From positions 42,242,611 to 42,306,610 of the forward strand of contig CM056582.1 in NCBI GenBank assembly GCA_029721435.1: a DNA stretch of 64,000 nt, in the 5' to 3' direction. This stretch comes from Gymnothorax reevesii. Taxonomy: Eukaryota; Chordata; Actinopteri; Anguilliformes; Muraenidae. Made by a program: the position numbers and the translations under genes. Below are positions 34,032-44,472 of the stretch, piece by piece (position 1 is the stretch's first letter; every line of letters starts with the position of its first letter). The notes under the pieces were generated by a model. That model was not told the DNA's origin and did not search any database. It saw only the letters and a program-made list of their open reading frames with translations.

Positions 34032-35528
34032 CTAAGTTTTCATTTTTCCCTGACTTGATTTCAAGTTCTCTTTGGCAAGGTCACAAGCTGCACGCAATCT
34101 TTCCTTGAACTTGCTAACATAGTCTAACAGACTGATATGCAGCTCTTCCTCTTGCCATTGTTCACTCAATAATAGCAAAGGTCCTCTCACTTCATGACCA
34201 AACACTAGCTCAAATGGACTGAATCCAGTAGACTCCTGCACTGCTTCTCTAGCTGCAAACAACAGCAAATGAACCCCTTCATCCCAGTCTTTCTCATGGT
34301 CATAACAATAAGTCCTCATCATTGTCTTGAGAGTGGAATGAAACCGCTCTAAGGCACCCTGACTTTCTGGATGATAGGCACTAGAAAGAATCTGCTTTGC
34401 ACCTAGTTCATACACAACCTGCTGAAACAATCCTGAAGTGATATTGCTACCCTGGTCTGACTGAATTTCCCTGGGAAGGCCAAACAACGTGAAGAAATTT
34501 TTCAAAGCCTTCGAGATTGCAGTTGCCTTGATGTTACGTAGAGGTATGGCTTCGGGGAATCTGGTAGATGCACACATGATTGTCAACAAGTACTGATTTC
34601 CAGATCTAGTCTTGGGTAATGGACCAACGCAATCAACAATGACCCTAGAGAATGGCTCCCCAAATGCTGGGATAGGCTGCAATGGAGCTACAGGTGGGTC
34701 TAACTGGTGTTTTCCAAGTACCCGACAAGTGTGACAGGTTTTGCAAAAGTTGGAAACGTCTTTCCAAAGCCCAGGCCAAAAGAAGTGTTTCATGATCTTA
34801 TCAACAGTCTTGTTAACACCAAGATGACCTCCTAAAGGTAAACTATGAGCCATTGTTAAGATCTCATTCCTATAGACCTTCAGAACAACAATTTGCCTGA
34901 CCACTGCCCAATCTGCATTGGCAGGGATATCAGGAGGGCGCCACTTCCGCATCAACACACCATCCTTGAGATAATACCCAACTGGAACTGCATCTATTTC
35001 TTTATCAGGAAGGGCTCTCCTCTTTAGTACACAAATTTCAGGATCATTAGTTTGCTCCTCAATCAACCGCTTTCTGGACAGAGACAAGTCTCCAGACACA
35101 TCAGAATCACCAGACCCATCCGGCTGGCTGAATAGAGAACTGATAAAAGTATCTGATAAGTCCTCAAACGGAGAAACCATAGTAGGCCAATCAGAGTCAT
35201 GAGGCGAACCACCTGAGTCCTGACTATTCAATGTACTGGACGGCACCACATCATCTTCTTCTTTAGCCTTCTTGGCCATAGCACGAGTCACTGCGCAAGA
35301 AGGATACAGAGATGGGTCCTCATCCCCATCTTCAGTGCTCGCCTGTGAAGTAAGATGTACAGGGGAAACTACTTTGCCCCCAGCCAGGTCATTGCCTAGC
35401 AACAGAGAAACACCCTTAATAGGTAGACTTGACATAAGTCCCACCTTTACCTGTCCTGTAACTAAATCTGACTTCAAGAATATAGAGCGCAGGTACAAGT
35501 ACAAAATCCCCAGAAGCGGTCTCATCAC
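34032..35528 (-). pseudogene. Protease end, spacer and integrase (copy 2)
   Basis: After the protease tail (VGLMSSLPIKGVSLLLGNDL) comes an acidic spacer of about 120 residues, then the integrase. The zinc domain is HSLPLGGHLG with CKTCHTC. The catalytic triad is visible: Asp in VIVDCVGPLP, Asp in IQSDQGSNITS, Glu in HPESQGALERFHSTL. The C-terminal region follows (STGFSPFELVFGHEVRGPL). A TAG at 34034-34032 interrupts the frame, which continues without shift into the RT part. All three catalytic residues are kept, unlike copy 1. Position between protease and RT is the Gmr1 arrangement. Confidence 0.92.
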
Positions 35529-36510
35529 GTAACTCCAAGGAGTCCATCAACAAAAGTGACTGAGAAGCTCCGGTATCCCTTAGGATATATATGGGGACAG
35601 GAGTAGTATGCTCATTCAGAGCCACAAATCCCTCTGACACAAATGGAAGAAATTCCTCCCTCACGAAGTCAGCTGTATCAGGCTTTTTAGCCCCACAAGA
35701 AGCAGGCAATTTAGCAGATTGGTTATCTACTACAGGGGTTTCTAACCTTGTTTTCACAAAGGCATTTGGTTTGGTATCCTTTTCTTTTTCTTTCTTAGCT
35801 TTAAGGAACCAACAGTTAGTTGTAACATGACCAGATTTCTTGCAATAACTGCAAACTAGACCACTTTTGTCACTGTCAGCTTTCACACTTTGATCAGACC
35901 TGTTACTGGATTTCTGAGCACCATCACCAGATTTGTCTTTGTCTTTGGGTGAGGAATCTTGGGTATCACCATAACCCTTTTTCTGAAATTGGGACCATCT
36001 ATTATTACTGCTAGACTGAAATTTGGACTTATGTGTGAGAACATATTCATCTGCAAATTTGGCAGCTGATTGCAAATTCAGTGCTTGCTTCTCATTAAGG
36101 TAGGTCTTAACATCATCTTTAACACAGTTCTTGAATTCTTCAACTAACACCATCTCTTTTAGTGAGTTGAAATCATCCTTGACCTCCATAGAAGTACACC
36201 AGCGCTCAAAGCAAACCTGCTTTTCATTAGCAAATTCAACATAAGTCTGATTTTCAGATTTCTTCAGACCTCTGAATTTCTGTCGGTAAGCCTCTGGAAC
36301 CAACTCATAAGCTCTCAAAATAACCTTTTTGACAACCTCATAATCAGAGGAATCATCTGCAGACAAAGCCGAATAGGCTTGTTGAGCTTTACCCTTGAGG
36401 ACAGTTTGCAACATCAGAGGCCAGTGTTCCTTTGGCCACTGGCAACTCTTTGCTACCTTTTCAAAACACTGGAAATAGTTGTCAACATCCTTTTCCGAAA
36501 ATGGAGGCAC
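35416..36510 (-). pseudogene. Gag SCAN-like capsid region, zinc knuckle and protease (copy 2)
   Basis: Residues 1-165 form an all-helical capsid-type region: CQWPKEHWPLMLQTVLKGKA, AYELVPEAYRQKFRGLKK, then VEFANEKQVCFERWC and LVEEFKNCVKDDVKTYLNEK. This resembles the vertebrate SCAN domain, which is known to derive from Gmr1-type Gag. Residues about 220-240 hold the zinc knuckle CSYCKKSGHVTTNC. Residues about 305-320 hold the retropepsin active site ILRDTGASQSLLL. The frame is lost about 30 residues later through a 32-bp deletion relative to copy 1, and continues in the frame at 35528-34032. Gag packages RNA and protease would mature the polyprotein. Confidence 0.88.
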
Positions 36511-36587
36511 CAGTTTTACCTCCTGACTGGCACAAAATTTATTTTTATTTGGTCCCTTTGTAGTCTTTTTTCTCTTTCGATTTTCTC

Positions 36588-37073
36588 TTATTCAAAATCT
36601 CTCTGTCTTGCAAATTTTTCTAACTCAAATTCTCTTTGTTTTTCTTTTTCCTCCCTTTCTATTTTCTCTTCTCTTGCTAATTTTTCTAACTCAAACTGCC
36701 TTTGTTTTTCTTTTTCTTCCCTTTCTTTCTCTCTTTCTTCCCTCTCAAATTCTCTTTGCTTTTCTTTTTCCTCCCTTTCTTTTTCTCTTTCCTCCCTTTC
36801 AATCCCTAGCATTTTTAATTTAAGTTCCATTTCTATATTTGGATTTTCCACTGGAAACTGTTCCAGATCTCCGGGTGCAAACACATTTTCATCAATGTAA
36901 TATTCAACTATCTCTCGAGCCAGTCTTGCTTTTCCCATGGCTGGTTTCATCTCTGTCAGCTCTAAATGTCTGCAAATTTCTAGCAGTTCTGTCTTTTTAA
37001 AAGACTTCAAAACCCCTACGGTTGGTGATGCCAAGAAATCATCCATTGCTGTTGTCAATATATATGTATTCAT
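36588..37073 (-). pseudogene. Gag N-terminal part (copy 2)
   Basis: The minus-strand frame from 37073 has a helical N-terminal domain of about 60 residues (VLKSFKKTELLEICRHLELT; YYIDENVFAPGDLEQFP), then about 90 residues made almost entirely of Glu, Lys and Arg with a heptad-like pattern, probably a charged coiled coil. It ends at a stop at 36588. The rest of Gag continues in another frame from about 36540. It is not a separate gene. Gag would form the cytoplasmic particle around element RNA. Confidence 0.8.
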
Positions 37074-37162
37074 TAAAAAAAAATCAATTTTACAATTTGA
37101 AATGTTAGATTTTCAATAAATTACTCACAAAATGGTCTATCCCTGACCTTGAGCCCCCAATT

Positions 37163-37650
37163 TGTTATGGCCCCAATTTGTTATTACATTTATAACACAA
37201 CAGCAACAGCAAGGGATGACAGACACAGTTTTAAAAAACCTCAACACATTTAATTAACAAACACCATAACAACTAACTAACCTAAAGACCAAGATTGAAT
37301 TATGTACAAAACATAAATATTTACAATCCCTTTTCGTGGGGGTGGCTTGGTGATGTCCTGGATGATGAAAATGCTCAAACACAGGCAAAGAAATCCACAA
37401 AAGAAACGTCACAGGTCTTGAACAGAATGGCAGGTCTGGTCATCTTCTTGCAATTTCTCCTACTACTTTACTGTCTCAATTCTTTTCCTTATATACTCTT
37501 TTTCAGACCCCACCCACATTTAGACCTCTTTTTTTAAATTTTCTGAGACTTGCCCCAGACATGTCCAGGACATGTCTAAACATGACTCCAGTCTGAGCTT
37601 AACAAAAAAAAGGTAAATACTGCCATCTAGTGGCCTATATTCACATTACA
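37163..37650 (-). repeat. 5' LTR of Gmr1-like copy 2
   Basis: On the minus strand it starts TGTAATGTGAATATAGG and ends CCATAACA, followed three bases later by TGGGGGCTC, the start of a tRNA-Pro-like primer-binding site (37159-37151). A TATA-like box (TATATAAGG, reverse of 37488-37497) lies inside. Confidence 0.92.
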
Positions 37651-37716
37651 ACTCTGAGATGTTTATATCCACATAGATGAACTGAGGTTCGCCATCAATC
37701 ATGAGAACATACTCAC

Positions 37717-37830
37717 CCTGAGCCAGTCATGCTTAGAGCTCAAGCTGAATTCACTATTGGTGATGGTGCACCTCTCTCTTGAACCAGTTGCTACCAGTTT
37801 AGTAGTACAGTTAAACCATACTCCACTAAA
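37717..37830 (-). CDS. Candidate internal host exon (38 codons)
   Basis: On the minus strand a strong acceptor (T/C tract ending CTTTTCCAG at 37840-37831) is followed by exactly 114 open bases and a consensus donor (CAGG|GTGAGTATG at 37716). The phase-neutral exon would encode FSGVWFNCTTKLVATGSRER and then CTITNSEFSLSSKHDWLR, with two cysteines and an N-glycosylation-type NCT, giving an extracellular look (possibly a receptor-type beta domain). The gene is not recognised and no neighbouring exon was found. Gmr1 copy 2 begins 66 bp past the donor, that is, in the presumed downstream intron. It could be a chance ORF with good splice signals. Confidence 0.4.
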
Positions 37831-37840
37831 CTGGAAAAGT

Positions 37841-38280
37841 AAGGGGAAAAAAATCAGCATATCACAATGGTTGGACCGTCTAGCACAACATATCGTAGGC
37901 TGAGAATTAACTGAACCTATCTTCACTTTTTACTGAATGAAGAAAAATGGGATGTGAAATTTTGCTGCATCATAATTTCTCACTTCAAGTATTCTTTTCA
38001 GATATGCATATTCAGGGGACCAGCAGTGCAGAAATTGCCGGGGCTCCAAGGGCCCAAAGTGGTTTGCTGGGCCCCCATCACCTTTTATCACAACACATAC
38101 TGAAACTATTTCCATACCGAGTGAGACTATATTTGTTCTATTTTACTCAAATTAAATGTAATTCAACAAATGAGCTGTTCAATAAATATATTGAACAGTA
38201 TATAAGAGAGTATATATATATAAATATACTATCTCAAGTAACACAGTCATGGTAGCAACCCACCCACACAAACACTCATT
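37841..38280. other. No gene seen
   Basis: AT-rich, with GGCCC-containing sequence near 38040-38090 that may be a decayed repeat. Confidence 0.3.
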
Positions 38281-38357
38281 AAGAGCGTTTTTCCTCCTTT
38301 TCTTTAATTTATGTATTTTAAGAGCTTTTTCCTCCTTTTCTTTAATTTATGTATTTT
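38281..38357 (+). repeat. Two tandem copies of a 39-bp unit
   Basis: AAGAGCGTTTTTCCTCC... at 38281 is repeated as AAGAGCTTTTTCCTCC... at 38320, both followed by TTTTCTTTAATTTATGTATT. Pyrimidine-rich. Confidence 0.85.
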
Positions 38358-38462
38358 GTATTTCAGTAATGATACTTTGTCCATTATAATCACAATTACT
38401 AATCACATATTTGATTGTTTCATTTTCAATATTTTCAAAAGAACATGGCCTGCTGGGAAATG

Positions 38463-39669
38463 TGTTGTGATTCTGATTATGCTGATGTCTTGTTTAAGTT
38501 CTGTGCCTGGCTTTGCCATGTATGCTTTTTGTGTTTAGCGACCAATGCCTGCCTTTTGACCATTCTTAGGATTGTGTATTGTGTTTCGGTTATTTAGATT
38601 CCTGTTTATTATTTTTCATGTTCATAGTATTCTCTGCCATGCCATGTTTTCATTTCCATGCATTGCACCACGTCAACCCTGTCTTGTCTTGTGTAGGTCT
38701 TTGCTCACGGTCCCAAGTCTTGCGTGCCACTCATTCGGGTGATTTATTCGTTTCTGGGTTTTCAATCTTCCTTCATTATCTCGTGTGCTTCCTTCCTCTC
38801 TCTTTTGCTATCTACTAATCCATACTAACAGTTTTTTGTTTTCGATAATTACTAACACATTAAGATTGTACATTTTTACTAACTTACTAACATGCACTCG
38901 GGATTGTATAGCTGCACATACTAATTGACTAACAATCTCTCAGCAATCGCCCAATTCTAATCTCCGCCCTCTTGCCTATCTCTGTTGCAGCTTCTGTGAA
39001 TTTCCACTTATATCTCATGCTTTCCTTTTCTTTCGACTATGCACTTTTAGTACTCCTTAACCGGAGCTGTTGTTTGTTCATAGGATTGTCTTGTGATCCC
39101 TGTCTGCGTTTTGGCATTTGCCAAATTCATGTAATTATATTATTTCTTATGTATCACTCCTGATTATTGTACCATTGATTGCACCTGTTCGCCCTTGTCA
39201 TGTGTTCACCCCGGATGTGTATATAAGATGTCTTTTCTAGCAATTCCTTTGTCAGATCGTTCTCCCTATGCTACGTTTCTCGCCTCGGTTTCTCAGTGTT
39301 TATCTTTCTGACTGGATTGCCTGACTTTTGATTTTTTTCGTTTGTGATTTTAGATTATTGTTGCATCTGTGTGTTTTGACCACTTTTCTGCCTGACTTTG
39401 AGATCTCTGTTTGCTGCCCTGCCTTGGATTCTGGCTGGCTTCTCTGATGGTACTATTCCTGTGTACCAGGCCCATTTCTGTCCGACTACGATTACTGTGA
39501 TTGCTGCCCTGGTTTTTGATACTATTTTTGCCCAACTGGATTTTGACTTTTGGATTGTGGACTCTGTACTGTTGCTTTCTGCCCTGCGGGGGTTCTCCCC
39601 ATTTGCCAATAAAACAAGCTCTACTGCATTTCCTGGTTCTCGCGACTGGTTCCTGATCGGTACATTACA
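38463..39669 (+). repeat. Solo LTR (Ty3/gypsy type)
   Basis: A 1,207-bp stretch from TGTTGTGATTCTG to TACATTACA with TG...CA ends, flanked by the 5-bp duplication AAATG (38458-38462 and 39670-39674). It has a TATA box (TATATAAG, 39220-39227) and about 380 bp later an AATAAA signal (39608-39613), so it is in plus orientation. The T-rich, TTTTGGATT-type sequence before AATAAA resembles fish gypsy LTRs. No internal coding sequence remains, as expected after LTR-LTR recombination. Confidence 0.8.
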
Positions 39670-39799
39670 AAATGTGTTTTTCCAATCAGTTTACATTTAC
39701 TTCATCCTTTCTGATCGTATGCTACGCGCTTGCTCGTGAATGCTAATGTTCTTTCTTGAGAGATCAGCTAACCTTTTAGTATTAGTTGTGAAAAGCCTT

Positions 39800-40230
39800 C
39801 AGCACCATGTTTAGCAAGCACAAAAGCGAGGCTCAAGAGAGGGGGGGAAAAAAGAGCTTGATGTACGGAACTCCAAATTAATAAAATTGGATGCATTTTT
39901 TTAAACCGTCATCTTGTCCAGATCTAGTTGCTGCCAGTGCTAGCATTGTGAATGATAGCAGCAACAGTGTTACATAGCGTTGTTCTTGTACCTCACCATA
40001 CCAGTCACTGTAGCCACGGTAGAGCGGTCATTTTCCAAGCTCAAACTGATTAAGACCTTTCTGAGGAGTGCCGTGGGACAAGAACGCTTGAGTGGATTGG
40101 CCATACTCTCCATCGAGAATGACAGAGCTAGGAAATTGAATTTCCGCTCTACTGCCAACAAGTTTGCGGAGCAGAAGGCACGCAGAGTTAACTTCTGGAT
40201 GGGTGAGAGCAGTTTTTTTTTAATTAGGCT
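39800..40230 (+). pseudogene. hAT transposase relic with internal deletion
   Basis: An N-terminal piece near 39806 reads MFSKHKSEAQERGGKK, like the start of hAT transposases related to ZMYM/DUF4371 proteins (SKHKSGAQKRK type). From 39980 the frame gives VPVTVATVERSFSKLKLIKT-type sequence (exact start of the block: IPVTVATVERSFSKLK), LRSAVGQERLSGLAILSIE and FAEQKARRVNF, the C-terminal hAT dimerisation domain. The catalytic middle (RNase H-like fold) is missing. The product is inactive. The ORF stays open to 40345, but the last 40 residues are probably unrelated. Confidence 0.75.
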
Positions 40231-40345
40231 TCTGAAAGTGATCAGCTTGCCAGTTGTGGTTAAATGGCTGCTGTGCCAGGATATGTGGCTATCTGTCTGT
40301 TTACTTTTTGATTTGGCCATTGTGCTATTAGGGAAATATGGTTGA

Positions 40346-41049
40346 CTATTCAGTCGTATGGATTTTTTGATTGGCAATGCGTTGTCACTGTTGTTCATGG
40401 TTCAAATAACGTGTTAAAATGATGTAGAGATGCAGTGCAAAGATTCATTTTCCATGGTTCTAATAGCCCTAATAATTATGGGTGTACGTTTTTTCTCTGT
40501 GCTCGTATTTTGTGTTGTGTTGGGCAGGGACACTAATTGTCACTGTCCATGGTTCTAATTTGGATTGTGCGTCATTTTTCATTCTTGGGTCTTCGAATGT
40601 AGGCCTTGGCTCTATGGGGAGCTAATGTGTGTTTGTCGTGCGGGGGGGTGGGGGGGATGGCTAGCACCATTCTCACACCAGGGCCTAGCGCGACTTAACT
40701 CCCCTGCAGTGGCGTAGCTATTTGGACTGAAAGGTATATCATGCAGCTATACCTTTAGTAGAATGACTTTAGATAGGGGATCTGGGAAAATGTAAATGGA
40801 GATAGACCTATGTAATTTTCAAAATGTCATAAATTTTGTAGGTGTATGGTTCTATCATCTAGATAGCTCCTTGTATTTCCAGAAATGTTTAGCCACAAAG
40901 TTCTGTCTTACCTTTTTTTAAAAAAAAAAAAAAAGAACACAACAATGTTACTCCACCGAAATTTTCAAATTACATGTTCATGGTAAAAAGTTATACAGAA
41001 TTTGAAAGAAAAACAGAGTATCTGACAATAATAATCACAGAAAATGGGC
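40346..41049. other. No gene seen
   Basis: Includes a G-run near 40640 and an A-run near 40920. No supported coding or transposon end. Confidence 0.35.
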
Positions 41050-41840
41050 AGCCGCATCCTGTCTGAAAATAAATAGGAAACAAACCTTGAAAAGCTGAAA
41101 TGAGCTATGGAATCCAGTGGCGATTCGTCGGCCATAACAAAAGGAAGCCAAAAGCTCTCCCTTCAAAGCTTAATGACTTAAGTCTTTCGCAGTCTTCTTT
41201 TCTTGATCAGCAGTTGCTCATACAAATTGGTAGAAGGACAATAAAATTTAATTTCGATAGCATTGTTATACATTGCACAACAACATCATGAGGGGTTTTC
41301 TTTCACACATAAATTGCGACATAAATTACCATAGGCCTACGTCTTTATAAATGCCGCGCTCAAGCGGCTTGTGAAACGGCATAGTTTCACAAATTGATTA
41401 ATGAGACTAATTAAGCACTAAGCTGTGCAACATCGCATTCTTTACTTCTATATTAAGACAGTAGAAAACGGATTCTCGTGGCTTCTTGCGACACCCTACG
41501 ACAGGGATGGGCAATGAGGGCCGTGTCTGTCCCCGGTTTTCACACCAACCGCTGGCCTTTGGCTAATTTAGATAATTAATAAATTAAACTATTCATGAAA
41601 TCTGACATTTCTTTAAATGATCATGAATCACCACCAAAGACTGTTCTCGTCACCCAACATAAAACATTTTTCTTTGATCAAACCTTTGCAAAAAAATCTA
41701 TATTTGTGTATGCAGCCAATTCACTCAATTACTCAGGGTAATTGATAGAAATATAAACCTGCATACACACCGGCCTGCCAGGACTGGAGTTGCCCATCCC
41801 TGCCTTAGGACGTTTGCTTTGTAAAAGCAGCTGTGTGTCT
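41050..41840 (+). repeat. Dispersed repeat family X, copy B, split by a hAT MITE
   Basis: Matches copy A (18600-18800 and 20414-20620) in the same order, including TCTCGTGGCTT in B versus TCTCGTGACTT in A just before the MITE. The Tc1 present in copy A is absent here, so B shows the empty site near 41315. Confidence 0.6.
41502..41802. mobile_element. hAT-type MITE (301 bp)
   Basis: Ends CAGGGATGGGCAA and TTGCCCATCCCTG form a 13-bp inverted repeat typical of a common fish hAT MITE family. Flanking octamers CCCTACGA and CCTTAGGA match at six of eight positions, a decayed 8-bp target duplication. Noncoding. Confidence 0.85.
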
Positions 41841-42079
41841 TGTGACTGCCGAACCACTGAGCAGATCCCTAGTTTGAAGATGGCCTCTTCCCTCCGGTGT
41901 GGTGTCTTCACACAATCTCTGCAGCTGAAGTGAGGTCATGAAAGGCAGTGGCTGCCTTAATGCACACTATCTCCTAACAGAATGGATATTACCTGCAGGA
42001 TAATGGGGGCAGCTGTAAACTCCATTCAGCAGTTTCACATAACCTGGACTGTGGCAGTATTTTAGGGTACGTTTCTTAA

Positions 42080-42900
42080 AGGCGAACTGACGTTTCATCA
42101 AAAATTTCCTCATTTAGCAATTATCACTGAGATAAATAACAACTGACTGAAATTTCATTAGAAAATTTTGGCCGATAGCATTTTTATTAGAGATTTTGAA
42201 TTGGAAAAGAGAACCCAGAAGTATACATTTCCATGCATTCTGGTAGCGTCATTCCGAGAACAACAAAACTAGAAATGGCTAAAGAGGTGATTGAGCAGCA
42301 TGTTTTGCCTGCTGAATGCTCGATCATTATTACAATGCTGTGACGATGTGTCACAATGTACTGCAAATATGAGGACAACAGGCTGTTCGAGTTTGCTAAG
42401 GACAAGTTGTCAGCGAAGACATGGGCCCGGTTTTTCAAAGCTTTGCAGGCAAATTAGGAGCCTTCAGTAACCAGCGTCCTTTGCTCCAAGGTACAGTATG
42501 TAAACTAAATTTTGCTATCGATTACTATGTTGTGTCAAATTGCTGATATCTTTCTTGCTTACTTGCAATTAATGTTGTGAATGCACAAACTCAAACTGGG
42601 CCTAACCGCATGGCTTGTTGACATAACCCGTATGGTACTTTGATGGTTCTTTCTTAGGGCCCTTATATCCATTTAATTTTATTTTTATTTTCGAATGGAA
42701 GCCATGCTGGATTTTTTGTTTACCCTTGGTATGACGTCTCACGTCCGGTTACTGATTCGGTGCACTTCTTGAGAACATGATTCCCAGTGAAAACGCTATC
42801 GGTGAAAGTTCTTTTCTGAAATTTCAGTCAGTTGTTTATCTCAATGGGCCAAAACGTAATGCTAAATGGGGCAATTTTTTGACGAAATGTCAGTTCAAAT
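42080..42900. mobile_element. Nonautonomous Kolobok-like element 2
   Basis: Inverted repeats of about 105 bp (GAACTGACGTTTCATCAAAA at left; reverse of the right end gives GAACTGACATTTCGTCAAAA). Both share AACAACTGACTGAAATTTCA. Perfect TTAA duplications lie at 42076-42079 and 42901-42904. Length 821 bp. Near 42360-42450 a short stretch (EDNRLFEFAKDKLSAKTWAR) weakly recalls a THAP-type zinc finger, known in Kolobok transposases, but this is speculative. Confidence 0.7.
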
Positions 42901-42904
42901 TTAA

Positions 42905-44310
42905 TGGCTGAACTTAGTTACAGAAGTCCCTGTTGAATGGCCATGCCTCAATTGACTGCTCTGCATTGGATGGTACCGTGGAGAACAGGATGCAAGCAAT
43001 TTAGGTTGCATTACACAGCCTTACACAAAGATAGTAAGGAAATGGTACAAGAAATGGTACACATTCCCACTAGTCTGTGAGTTGCAAGTGAGCTATTAAC
43101 TTGGCAGGCCTTGTCCCTTTCCCTTGTTGTATGTGTGTCCTCAAGAGAGAAAGACAGGCTTTGCTGCAGCTAGTGTGAAAACCATTTGCTAACATAGTTA
43201 TAAAAGAGCATCCATACCCTGATTGGCCATCAAGGTATCCTTTTCAGAAACAGATCCTTTTCAGTTTGAGAGTGGTGGAGGTAATTTTCTGGATGCAGCT
43301 TAAAGTGGCTGATGGAGAAATGGGCACCCATCTCCTTGAGTTTCTGACTGAACTGAGCTTTGAAAAATAAATTTTAGGAAACTTTATGTATGACTTTTTA
43401 TGTCATTGAGAATATTTTTGTGTTCTAAAAAGGATGAAAATGGTGTCCGTTAGAAACGGAGAGTCTCAAAGTGATGCCGTTCCTCTGAGAGTCTTGTGGT
43501 CGGCTGCAGGAATCCCCGCCACGCTATTACCTGTTTGGCTGGAAGTCAGCCTGGGTGAGGGAACACCAGGCTGAGCTTCACCGAAGATAATAGGGGTTAA
43601 ATCATTAGTCACAGAGCTCTCTAGTGGTTGGTCCTGGCTGGCTGGAGACTTGCAAACATATGAGCCAAATATATGCAGACAGCATTTTCCCCCGATGGCA
43701 TAGGCAGTGTGAAATCAGCATTGAAAACAGCTGCAAATGTCTAGCTTCTGGCCTTTGGTCATTAAGTAACTTCAAATTCAAAAATTGGCCATGGTTAACC
43801 TTTAAATTTTATTTGTAACTTTGTAAATGCTAAATTTGTAAACGACTCAAGTTCAACATCTGCCAGGGCTTGGCATCGCATGCAAATATAAGCTTTGTTA
43901 AGCGTAGAAGTGCAGTCCAAAATGACTGTTTTTGAATCGAATCTTCACAAAAAGTAAATATGGGTTTTCATAATTATGGCTTTCATAATAGCCAGTGCAT
44001 GCATGCACACTTGATGTCTATCCAACCACAGACCTTGCCAAATGTCACTGCTGTATTCTTAAATCATTTAATTCTCTCATGATTTTGTTATATGGCAATA
44101 ATCACTCCCAGAGGCAACTAAAATTAATATAATCGAGCTAAAATGCTTTTTATTAGCCCAAATTACATAGCATCAAGAGACTACATATTCTATGAATATA
44201 TACTGTTTTCCCTGAGCCAAAAGTCATTTTAAAAAAGATTGCAAGACGTTTTTACTGAGGCTTTCAATCAGAGTAATTACAACAGGGTTTCTACAGTGTG
44301 AGGGGAATCA
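42905..44310. other. No gene seen
   Basis: Mostly unique-looking, AT-rich sequence with only shadow ORFs. No transposon ends recognised. Confidence 0.35.
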
Positions 44311-44472
44311 TATGCACTGTTCAGCCACAACATTAAAACCACTTGCCTTATATTGTGTAGGTTGCCCCTCGTTGCTGCCCAAAAAGCTCTGACCCATCAA
44401 GGCATGCACTTGCAAAGAACTCTGAGGATGTCCTGTGGAATCTGTCTCCAAGATGTTGGCAGCAGATCCCTA

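Larger units (their letters stand above)
31660..37650 (-). mobile_element. Gmr1-like Ty3/gypsy retrotransposon, copy 2, full length
   Basis: Two LTRs of 487-488 bp with TG...CA ends bound a 5.0-kb interior, flanked by a 4-bp direct duplication ACTC (31656-31659 and 37651-37654). Domain order on the minus strand is Gag with SCAN-like region, zinc knuckle, protease, integrase, RT, RNase H. Integrase before RT is the hallmark of the Gmr1 group of deuterostome Ty3/gypsy elements. The LTRs are nearly identical, so insertion is fairly recent. Coding is nevertheless broken: a stop and frameshift in Gag, a 32-bp deletion after protease, and two in-frame TAG codons in pol. Confidence 0.93.

Noticed and set aside
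36379..36900. Plus-strand ORF of 173 codons rich in Ser, Phe and Leu
   Set aside because: It is the antisense shadow of the Glu/Lys/Arg-rich Gag linker.
31660..37650. Endogenous retrovirus with envelope gene
   Set aside because: No envelope-like frame exists between RNase H and the 3' LTR, and the domain order and proteins fit a Gmr1-type Ty3/gypsy retrotransposon.
39980..40345. Domesticated hAT gene
   Set aside because: Only the dimerisation domain is readable, the catalytic core is deleted, and stops separate it from the N-terminal piece.
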